The notes under the pieces are model-generated. The model was not told where the DNA came from. It worked only from the letters and a program-made list of their open reading frames with translations, and did no database searches. This document shows, piece by piece, positions 54,674-64,000 of a stretch of 64,000 bases of DNA (its first letter is position 1; every line of letters starts with the position of its first letter). The stretch spans positions 2,344,001 through 2,408,000 of the forward strand of contig JAMWFC010000113.1 of NCBI GenBank assembly GCA_027475525.1, written 5' to 3'. This DNA is from Macrolepiota albuminosa (Eukaryota; Basidiomycota; Agaricomycetes; Agaricales; Agaricaceae). The translations under genes were made by a program, and so were the position numbers.

Positions 54674-55939
54674 ATGACCCAACCAGCCCCCTCAGACACT
54701 CCCCTGGACGCTTCTGCCCCTCAGGATGATGCCTGGGGTCGCTTGCTTGCTCTGGAGACTCAGGTGCAGACTACTCAAGCTTCCCTCACCCTCCACACCA
54801 CCGAACTTGCTGGATTACGTCAGGCCACAGATACCATCTCCCATTCCCTTCAGGCCCTCTTAGAGCGCCTCCCTCTTGCTCCTGCCCCTCTCCAGGCACC
54901 TCCAGTTAGGGCTGGCACACCCCCAGTCCCTCGCTTTGGGGCCTCCCCTCCAGTTCATGCCAATCTTCCTCGCCCAGCACTCCCAGACGCATTCAATGGT
55001 GACCAAGCGATAGGCGAGCGTTTCCTGCAGTCCTGCATCACCTATATTCAGCTCAGTGGTGAGGCTTTTCCCTCTGATGCTCTCAAGATCACTTGGGTTC
55101 TTTCTTACATGAAGTCTGGGTGAGCTTCAACATACGCGCTACAAGTCTTTCGACACCCTGGAAGAGTGGAGAGTTTTGGAAGTTGGGATCAGTTTGAGAA
55201 GGAGTTTTGGACAGAGTTCTTCTCCTTGGACCTTGCTAAGGTGGCAGCCCTCACTCTCCGAGATCCTCATTGATATGGGCAGGGGAAGCGGACTCTAAAT
55301 GAGTACATCGACTCCTTCAGAACTCTTGCTGAACAGGCCTGTTATCTGGATGGTCTTCAGCTCTGTCTCACCTTCTGAGATGGCCTCCTTCCCTCTCTCA
55401 TGGACTGGATTGACAGCATGGCTGAGGGACGACCTGATGACACAAGTATTGAGACCTGGTATCAGGTAGCACGTGATCAGTGGCAGCTTATGGAGTTACG
55501 ATGTGAGCTCCACCGCGGAACTGCCCCTCGCTCCACCTCACAGGCATCGTTTTCTGCTCATCATCCCATCCAGCCCTCCCTTCCATTTTGTGCTCCACCC
55601 CCAGCTCAGGTACCTGCAGCACGTCCTCTTCCTTTTGGAGTACCTATGGATGTCAATGCCTCTTGTCAACGTTCCTCCCTTCCTCTCCTCTGCCGTCGCT
55701 GTGGAAAGCCTGGTCACTTTGCTTGGTATTGTCCCCAGGGGTTAGAGGTGCACTATCTCTCAGCTTTAGAGCAGGAGGAGCTCCTTCTCCAGCTCCTTGC
55801 TGCCCAAGATGCTCGAGGAAACCCCTCCCCAGATGTACAGACTGAAGCAGAACCTTTGGAGGAGTCCTTGGGTCCTGTGGAAGCTGTAGCAGAACCATCG
55901 GATGTGTCCTTTGGTTCTGCAGGGGAGGGTTTTCAATAG
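54674..55939 (+). pseudogene. Element C gag
   Basis: An ATG at 54674 starts MTQPAPSDTPLDASAPQDDA, with a coiled-coil-like stretch (LALETQVQTTQASLTLHTTE) and a capsid core (FNGDQAIGERFLQSCITYI, later LNEYIDSFRTLAEQACYLDG). One CCHC knuckle follows (CRRCGKPGHFAWYC). Three TGA codons interrupt the frame (about 55121, 55271 and 55377), the last in FxDGL where Arg is usual. A TAG at 55937-55939 ends the frame, and protease follows in the same frame, so gag and pol were probably one polyprotein or separated by a suppressible stop. Confidence 0.8.
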
Positions 55940-57615
55940 AGCGACGGATGAGTTGAGCAACAGATGAGTTGTACGCCTCCGCCGCCTGGTGCTAATCAGT
56001 TTACATGTCAATCAGTAGAGTCTTCTAATGTATTGCTCCCTGTTCCTGATTCTCTGACTGAAACTGTAAGCACCCCCTCCGACATACAAAATACCCCCTT
56101 GGTCCAAGCCTCAGCTAAGACCTCTCCTCCTTCCCCTGTCCAACGACAACGTGTTCCAGCTTGGGAACGACACCTTCCTCATTGCTATGTTGTTGCCTCT
56201 ACTCCCTCTCCCAACTCTCTGTGTCTGAATGTGGAGATTGAGACAACTGACACTCAGCAGACTCAAAGCGTCATAGCTCTCTTGGACAGTGGCGCTACTG
56301 GACTCTTCCTAGACACCCATTATGTGGAACAACACCAGCTCACTACCCGTCCCCTCTCTCACCCTATTCCAGTCTATAACATTGACGGTACACTCAATGA
56401 AGCTGGATCCATCCGCTCAGTGGTGGATTTAGTCCTTCGTTATCAGACTCATTCGGAGCGTGCAGTCTTTGCAGTTACCAGCCTAGGAAAGCAGGACATG
56501 ATACTTGGGTTCTCCTGGCTGCATGATCACAATCCTGAGATTGACTGGGCCAGGGGTAAGGTGAGCATGAGCTGCTGCCCTCGACGGTGTTCCACATGTG
56601 CCAAGGAAGTTAGAGAGGAGCGCAGAGAGTTAGTCTGTGAGCGTGCTGCTATCTGGGCTTGCCGAGTTGGACACCTCCCCTTTGCAGACCTCGACCTACT
56701 GGATCCTCCTCCCTTGGCATTCCCTTATAGAGAGGCCCTCTATGAGGACATTCGAGGTGTAGTGAGTGAAGCCCAGATGGAAGATGGATGCGAGGGTGAA
56801 TTTGGGTGCGCTCCCAACCCAGAGTCTCCAGATGAGGCTATCGAGACAGGTGATAGGATTTATGCAACTACGTTACGACCTCCACCAACTGTAGCAGAGA
56901 TTAGAGCTAGCCAAACTACCTCCCAGCGGCTAGCTCAGGCATTTGCTGCCAACTCTGCTCCTAAGTCGTTCCGAGATGCAGTTCCTCATCACCTGCAAGA
57001 CTTTGAGGATGTTTTCTCTAAGGCATCATTTGACTCCCTGCCAGAGCGTAAGCAGTGGGACCATGCAATTGAGCTTATGCCCAATGCTGAGCCCTCTAGC
57101 TGCAAGGTCTACCCACTCTCTCCCAAAGAACAGGATGAGCTTGATGCCTTTTTGCAGGAGAATTTAGACTCTGGTCGCATCCGTCCCTCAAAGTCTCCGA
57201 TGGCCTCTCCAGTCTTCTTCATTAAGAAGAAGGATGGATCTCTACGTCTGGTTCAGGACTATTGAGTCTTGAATGCGATGACTGTGAAGAATTGCTACCC
57301 CTTACCACTCATTTCAGAGCTTGTCAACAACCTCCGAGGTGCATGCTACTTTACCAAGTTGGATGTCCGCTGGGGCTACAACAATGTGCACATCAAAGAA
57401 GGAGATGAGTGGAAGGGAGCATTCCGAACAAATTGTGGACTCTTTGAACCTCTGGTAATGTTCTTTGGCCTCACTAATAGCCCTGCCACCTTCCAGACCA
57501 TGATGAATGACATTTTCCGAGACCTCATAGCGGAAGGTGTTGTGTGCGTATACCTTGACGATATTCTCATCTATACCAAGACTCTAGAGGAGCATCGTCG
57601 GATTACGTGCACCGT
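55940..57615 (+). pseudogene. Element C protease and partial reverse transcriptase
   Basis: The protease has LLDSGATGLFLDTHYV and ILGFSWLHDHNPEIDW, followed by a Cys-rich segment (CCPRRCSTCAKE). RT motifs are [16 protein letters not shown], then a TGA (57263-57265) in place of Arg, [31 protein letters not shown] and the catalytic YLDDILIYT (about 57551-57577). Cys at NCYPLPL and at TNCGLFEP stands where Arg is usual (CGC/CGT to TGC/TGT). The reading frame stops at 57615, where B2 is inserted in the region after the palm. Confidence 0.85.
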
Positions 57616-58658
57616 TGATAGGCTTCTACTCAGACTGAGCACATCAAGGGACATTATAGGCCAACCAACTCTTGACACACTAGAGACTCTAGCGACCAGC
57701 CTTGGGTACAGAGCAGCCCTAGCACGGGCGCTCTATGGCAAGACTTATCCATTCATCTCAATCACCAGTATCAGCCCCTCAGCGCCCTCCACTCAGTTAC
57801 TTTGAAGACCAAGAAGGCCCAGAACTCATAACGCTAGCACAACAGCGGGAGGTGACTCTGACCAAACCCCGATCAGTACTGAAAGGAGTTAGCAACTGGC
57901 GCTGTCAATCACCGAGGCACCTCAATCAGAAGTTTAAAGGAATCAATGACGACGAGACAGGATACACGCAGACCCAACATTTAAATCTATCAAAAGATGG
58001 TACAATGTTTAGCGCCAGAATTAGCGCTCACGGCGTTTGTTGAGGATTCCCCGATCATACCCCGGGATGGCATGGCCAATTAAATTACATCAAAAAGTGA
58101 GCAAACTCATACCACTTCTAAGTAGTTTTAGAGTTGCCGTTGGTCGCCGTCACCCATGTGCTGCAGGTCGCCGTTGACAGGTGGCCATTAGCTACAGTCA
58201 CGAAGAGAGGCGCTAATTGGTAGCACCGTCAATGAACTTATTTTGGAAATACCGTAGCGCATAGTATAAAAACTAGCTACTTGCCATGTATATAACAACA
58301 AATTGTAACCTCTTGAGCACCCAGTTACACTTAGCGTTCAAATCGCGCTAGCATTGCCTGACTTTGTCACCAAGTTTGGTGCTAGCTTCATCTATCTCGT
58401 CTTCGTCGTTTACGGTGCCACCTACGGGCACGCTACGCTGCGCTATTCGTCTTATTCTCCATAACTTCTCCTAAACTACGACGCTTACCACTTGTTAGGT
58501 AGCACCCAAGGCGCTATCATCTAGCGCATTGTCCTATCACCTCTGCTCAAGCACACCGGGACCCTGCCGGGACTCCTCATAAACCCGTATGCCAGGCGCT
58601 GGAGATGGCGTTGTACTGCGTATATGTCCAGCGCACCCAACCACAGTTGGCATCATCA
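57616..58658 (+). repeat. Element B2 5' LTR
   Basis: 1043 bp, the same length as the B LTRs, with the TATA box at 58265-58271. CG to CA or TG changes include CTCGGACTGAGCGC to CTCAGACTGAGCAC at its start. Confidence 0.94.
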
Positions 58659-58661
58659 TTT

Positions 58662-58678
58662 TGGAGCCCACCACGAGG
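58662..58678 (+). other. Element B2 primer-binding site
   Basis: TGGAGCCCACCACGAGG, three bases after the LTR, with one CpG to CpA change against B. Confidence 0.6.
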
Positions 58679-59049
58679 GGTTCTATTAAGGCAGAATTCT
58701 GCCAGAAACTCGAGCCCAGTGACAGCGCCGCCTCCTATTGGAGAGCGCGTTTGAACAAACATTGACTGAGTCACCACACTTACCAGGTGCGCTACTGAGG
58801 CAGACTTTAGATCAGGAACTTGAAGCCGCTCCAGATAGCTTGGCTGAAAGCTTCTTCCCGTTTTCCCGACCGTTCAAATACTTAGCAGGTGAAAACCATA
58901 CACCGCTTACTCCTTTGGAAGAGCTGTCTAGGTCATTATCGCCAGAACCTAGCGACTCAGAACTACCCAAGCCAGTACCGACTACGACCATGCCAAGTGA
59001 AACTACCACTAACACCACTATTCCTACCACGACGTCAACGCCAGCTAAT

Positions 59050-61332
59050 ATGGAGCAGGCAAACACACCATGCATGCCGCCAAGAAACCATTTCTCGTCG
59101 CCAAAATGGGACAAGACAAAGCCTCACGAGCTAACACAGTATTTCCGAGAATTGGAATATTTATTATGCGACTGCCGAGTCACCGACAACACACAAATGA
59201 AAGAATATGCTGCCAGATACATTTCATACGATACCGCGGAATCTTGGACAGGACTGGACGAGTTTCAAGGATTAACACAAGATGCAGTGCCAAGACCGTT
59301 TACCTACAAGGAATGGAAAAAGGCGATCATTAAATTGTACCCTGGCGCTGAAGAGTCCACGCGCTATACAGTCCTTGAAATCCAGAAACTGGTACAGGAT
59401 ACCTTTGCAATGGGCATTTATACGTTAGGCACGCTATCTACTTATTACTGAGATTTCCAGCGAATTGCACGATGGCTAGTACAGAACGGCAAACTCTACA
59501 GGAACGAGGAACGGCGCCTGTTCCAACAAGGGATTCCGACATCGTTATGGACTCAAATAGCACGTCGCTTAGAAATTCTTAAGTCCGACCACCATCCTGA
59601 GGAACCCTACGATATAGAAGACGTCTTTGAAGCAGGTAAATGGATACTGAAAGGAACGGATACTGGCATCCCCTTCCAGCGACCTTCTAGTACTGATAAC
59701 GGAGGAAAGGCGCCGCCCGTTGTGGCGCCAGCACCTAGCACGACTAACAACCAGGGAGGCTTTGTCAAGAAGGAGGATCTAGAAAACGCAGTCAACACGG
59801 CCGTCGCAAGTGTTATGAGCAAATTGGAAACATTAATCTTGACTAGCCTTAATGCGCCACGAGGTGATATGCAACCTGGGCTTTGTCACTTCTGTTGTGA
59901 GGTGGGACATACGATGACTTGAGGGTGCTGCGCTATCCTCAAACAGTATCTACGCCAAGGAAGAGCACGTCGGGGTGCTGACGGTAAAATAATCCTACCC
60001 TCAGGCGCTAACATTCCTCTATATCCCGAGCACCGGACTTTCCAGGGATGAATTGATGAATGGCACCAACAAAACCCTAGGAACTTAGCGACGGGCAACC
60101 TCAATAGTACGGCCACGACAGAGGCAGAGGCAACTCCACAACAGGTGCTAATCCATGAAGTACTCCAGCTTAACGCTGTTAGCGAGCGACCGACGTTGTC
60201 ATGAGAGGAGAGGATTGAGATATTGGAAAGGGAGCTAAAGTCGCTAAAGAATCAGGTTTTCGACGGTGTCAAGATTAAAAAGAGCAAGCAACCGTTGAAA
60301 GACTATAGACCCTCAGGTGCTATGTCAGATCCAGCACCAGCAAAGCCCTTGAATCCCAGCATCAATGACGACACACCTGATACGGCCAAAGCATCAGCTA
60401 GCATGGAACCGCCACTACACCCGTATTCAGGACTTGCCGGTAACTACGCTCCGCCTGTCAATCGAAACTTTGGGGCGCCAGACAAGCCAGCAGGAGGCTA
60501 CCGACCAATGGCACCAATCTACAACATAGAAAAATCCAAGCAAGTATTCGATCGTATTATGAAAAGTCAAGTCACGATGTCGGTAGGGGAGCTATGCAGT
60601 GTGGCGCCAGACGTCAGGAATCAGATGCGTACGGCGGTTACCCCTTGACAAAATGTAGCTAACAATGTAACGGCGGTGGACGAATGCAACAACGCGCTAC
60701 CTGGATTTGCGTATATAACAGAGACGGTAGCACCGGAAATCAAAGAAAAGGCCGCGCCACCCAAAGAAGCTATGTCCATTGACCCGGTCAAAACCTACCT
60801 TAAGTCGCTAAGATCTAGCGACAATCCTGCCGTCCTCACTGTAGCTCAAGACTCTCACGCGATTCGCTCGATTATGTTGACAGTTGATGGAAAAAGCGAG
60901 ATAGAGTCTATTATGGACAGTGGATCACAGATTATTTCAATGGCTGCCAACGTCGCTAACGAGCTTGGCATCATTTATGATCCGACCATCATTCTTAATA
61001 TGCAAAGCGCTAACGGCACTATTGATCGATCCTTGGGAATGGCCTGTAACATGCTGTGTGCTGTTGGCGATCTTACATTTTACCTTCAAATCCACATTCT
61101 TAGATCGCCTGCATACGACTTATTAGGGAGGCCCTTCGACATCTTAGCCCAATCAGTAGTCAAGACAACGTCTGAAGACGAAACGACGCTAACTATTAGC
61201 GACCCTAACTCGGGCGTCAGGAGAACAGTACCAACGTTCCCCCGGAGGAAATTCCAGAAGCTGGGACCCAGAAAGTGACCTTACATTAGCGACAACCCTT
61301 GCGAGTGTTTTCCGGCGCCATCGAGGAGATGA
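59050..61332 (+). pseudogene. Element B2 gag-protease
   Basis: Same start (MEQANT) and architecture as B gag. Six in-frame TGA codons were read: 59449, 59920, 60049, 60202, 60646 and 61276. Against B, four are CGA to TGA, one is CGG to TGA and one lies at a CGC codon. The knuckle has changed to CHFCCEVGHTMT before a stop. The protease DSG is kept (SIMDSGSQIIS) and a Leu is missing in DLLGRPF. The end keeps the ATGA overlap with pol at 61329-61332. Confidence 0.9.
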
Positions 61333-64000
61333 GTGATGAGGATCATGGAGATGAAGCGCTTATCTTGGACTATAACCATTGGACTGGGCAAGTAAACTTT
61401 ATATCACATACCCCTTTAGCCCATGAAATCTTGAATTCTTCCTCGTCGCTTACTAGCAAAGCGTTATCCTACTTATACCTCACTGCGTCAGATATTACTG
61501 AAAACCTTTCAACAGACACTTATTTCGTTTCTACTCCCGACTCTAAAGAACCTTTGATATCAGCACAAAGGGGTTCAAGTCAAGAAGAAATATAAACCCG
61601 TAGCGCTTAAAACAAAACCGGTAGCAAGCACCGTACCCGAGGAATTCCGCATCGAAAGAAAAATAATAGGCGGCCCTTTGGCTACCCTGCCAAAACTCGA
61701 CCCAAATCCACCACCCTTCGAACCAACAGGACAATTTACAGAAGAACGAAAGGCGCTATTTCTTAGCGCCCACGATACCGGCTTTCTCTCGATGGAGGAA
61801 ATGGACATATTAGTCAACATCATGCAAAAGCAGAATGAGGCTTTTGCATGGGAGGACTCAGAGCATGGTAAACTTAGAACTGACTTCTTTCCACTAGTGG
61901 TTATACCAACAATACCGCACATACCCTGGACTGAGCATAACCGACCCATACCCCTGGGCATCGAAGCTGAAGTCTGCCAAATTATTCGCTCCAAGATAGC
62001 GGCGGGTATATACGAGCCTTCTAATTTGGCCTACCGCTTGAGATGGTTCTGCGTACTGAAGAAAAACGGGAAGCTACATATAGTTCACAGCCTAGAACCG
62101 CTAAACAAAGTCACCATTCATCATTCAGGGGTACCGCCATTTCCCAATCACGTTGCTGAATCTTTCGCAGGACGAATATGTGGTGCTACCCTGGATTTGT
62201 ACGTTGGCTATGACAAGCGCTTAATCCATCCTGCCTCTCGCGACTTGACAACGTTTCAAACACCGTTTGGGGTGCTGCAACTAGTCACACTTCCTATGGG
62301 ATGGACAAACTCAGTACCAATATTTCACGACAATATTACGTTCATCCTACAGCCCGAAATACCCCACCATGTGCTCAGCTTCATAGATGACATAGGAGTT
62401 AAAGGCCCAAAGAATTGGCGATTGGTAGAGGGCAAGCCCAAAGTTCACCCAGAAAATCCTAATATCCATATGGCGCTATGGGACTTCTTTCAACTGGTTA
62501 ACCGAGTACTTCAGCGCATGAAGTATTGTGGCGGTACATTTTCAGGGCACAAGCTCATTCTTTGTGTGCCGCAATTTAAAATTTTGGGGCACGTTTGCAC
62601 ACCAGAAGGCAGGATTCCAGAGGAGAGCCGATTAGCGCTGCTGGAGAAATGGGGGGTCTGTCATAACCTCTCGGAAGTCCGCGCGTTCTTGGGCACTGTA
62701 GGGGTGCTGTGCATGTTCATACACCATTTTTCACATTGTGCAAACGCCCTTAATTGCCTCACCCGTTCAGGGGTCCCCTTCGAATTCAGACCTGATCAAA
62801 TCAATGCCCAGAAGGACTTAGTAAAGGCGCTACAGGAAGCGAAACCATTGGCGCCCATTGACTATACTACCACCAATCCCGTTATACTTGCCGTTGACAC
62901 TTCCTATATCGCCGTTGGCTTCTTTTTATGCCAGTGTGATGGCGCAAACCAGAAAATCAGGCGCTACAATCGCTTCAGATTGATTACCCTTAACGACCAA
63001 GAATCGCGCTACAGTCAGCCCAAGCTAGAGTTATATGGCTTGTTTGATTGTTTCAGGTGCTGCGCATGTACCTCATTGGGGTACAAAATCTGATTGTCAA
63101 GGTCGACACACGATACATCAAAGGAATGCTTCAGAACCCTGATATCCAACCTTCAGCCAGTATGAACCGCTGGGTAGTAGCAATATTAATGTTTCACTTC
63201 GAGTTAGTACATGTCAGAAGTGCGTTCCACGGGCCGGACGGATTATCTAGGCAACCCAGACAACCAGAAGATGAAGCGCTAGACAATAGCGACAACAATG
63301 TATTTGATGACTGGATTGATCGATTGCATGGTTTCATGCATATCATTCAGTTGCCTATTCCGGTGCTTTGCGAAGACCAACCAGTTTTAACTTGGCTTCA
63401 CCCTATTGTTCCGTACCAGCCCCAGCCATATCAAGCATCATCGACTTTTTACACGGCCAGTATCTATAACATCGCTAAGCCATCTAACAATCTAAAAATA
63501 GTCGAGGAACCAAGACCCTTGCAAGAAGACAGTCAGAACCTGCCATATTTGGCGGTACCTCGAAGCAACAAAGCTAAGTCAGAAGATCAGCGAGTTGACC
63601 AGGTTAGGAAGTGGCTACAGGATTTGCGACGACCATCAGACCTTACGGATACGGAATACGCCACCTTCATTTGATATGCGACGACTTTCTTTATAGTGGA
63701 AGACCGACTTTGGCGACGAAATAGAGATGGCGCCCATAAACTAGTAATTAAACCAGATAATCGAGTTAGGATTCTATGTGCTATGCATGATGATTTGGGA
63801 CACCGAGGACTCTACGCAACAAGGGCAAACCTTTTGGAGCGCTTTTGGTGGCCGCAAGTTAGCGCCGATATTGCGTGGTATATTTGCACTTGTCATCTCT
63901 GTCAAATCCAGCAGACACGTCAGGTTCTGATTCCCCCAACAGTAGCGACTCCAGCGCCATTATTCAGAAAAATATATATCGACACCATGTACATGCCCAA
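61329..64000 (+). pseudogene. Element B2 pol, truncated by the window end
   Basis: RT and RNase H are recognisable (LPMGWTNSVPIFHD, FIDDIGVKG, LAVDTSYIAVGFFL). A 59-bp deletion relative to B (bases 9107-9165 of B) lies at about 61563. A one-base deletion at about 63046 shifts the frame in RNase H (LYGLFDCF). A CGA to TGA stop lies at 63672-63674. The window ends in the integrase core (YIDTMYMP). Confidence 0.9.

Larger units (their letters stand above)
53884..57615 (+). mobile_element. Element C: Ty3/gypsy retrotransposon cut by element B2
   Basis: LTR, gag, protease and the start of RT, all in one frame. The rest of pol and the 3' LTR lie beyond the B2 insertion and outside the window. Stops such as TGA at 57263 (DY-stop-VLN, where family members have Arg) fit CGA to TGA decay. 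Confidence 0.85.
57616..64000 (+). mobile_element. Element B2: CpG-decayed second copy of element B, inserted in element C
   Basis: Colinear with B from the TG of the 5' LTR to about position 11830 of B, where the window ends. Most differences are C to T or G to A at former CG sites. It lacks every 77-bp duplication and the N gap found in the corresponding part of B. Confidence 0.93.

Noticed and set aside
1..64000. tRNA, rRNA or CRISPR features
   Set aside because: I saw no cloverleaf with A and B boxes, no rRNA-like stretch and no regularly spaced short repeats with unique spacers.

Overview
This is a repeat-rich window from a filamentous fungus, most likely a basidiomycete (Agaricomycetes-like). 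The evidence is a host gene with 48-62 bp introns, spliced genes with CTAAC-type branch sites, stacked Ty3/gypsy LTR retrotransposons, a Helitron helicase, a tyrosine-recombinase retroelement relic, and strong CpG to TpG/CpA decay in the repeats. I see no rRNA, tRNA, CRISPR array or bacterial operon.

Layout. (1) 1-4978 plus 18944-21788 is element A, a chromodomain Ty3/gypsy element truncated by the window start and carrying in-frame stops. (2) 4979-18939 is element B, a long young Ty3/gypsy element inserted into A, with 1043-bp LTRs, gag-protease, pol, and about 5 kb of antisense genes between pol and the 3' LTR. (3) 21789-27500 is AT-rich, CpG-poor DNA with a minisatellite and a decayed Helitron helicase on the minus strand. 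(4) 28774-30030 is the only clear host gene, an ERV29/SURF4 cargo receptor with seven exons. (5) 31641-44318 repeats 18863-31540 base for base, after a 100-N gap. (6) 44319-53880 is decayed DNA holding a DIRS-like relic, a gypsy integrase relic (D), two LTRs of family C and an unidentified coding relic. (7) 53884-57615 is element C (LTR, gag, protease, RT), interrupted by B2 (57616 to the window end), a CpG-mutated second copy of element B.

Two points matter most. First, elements A and B, from different gypsy lineages, each carry a spliced multi-exon gene antisense to pol, just inside the 3' LTR. Both genes have a cysteine cluster with a C-x2-C-x6-C half-site and a phase-0 intron exactly before the first cysteine codon of the cluster. 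I predict 532 aa (A, 5 exons) and 705 aa (B, 8 exons). This is the best candidate for an undescribed accessory system in the window.

Second, the assembly contains many direct repeats with a period of exactly 77 bp, some split by a 100-N gap. B2 lacks those that fall in the part it shares with B, so they look like unmerged k-mer overlaps (k=77) that create false frameshifts. The left edge of the 12.7-kb duplicated block lies exactly 77 bp inside the B LTR, so that duplication is probably also an assembly product and ERV29 is probably single copy. Reading frames were interpreted with this in mind.
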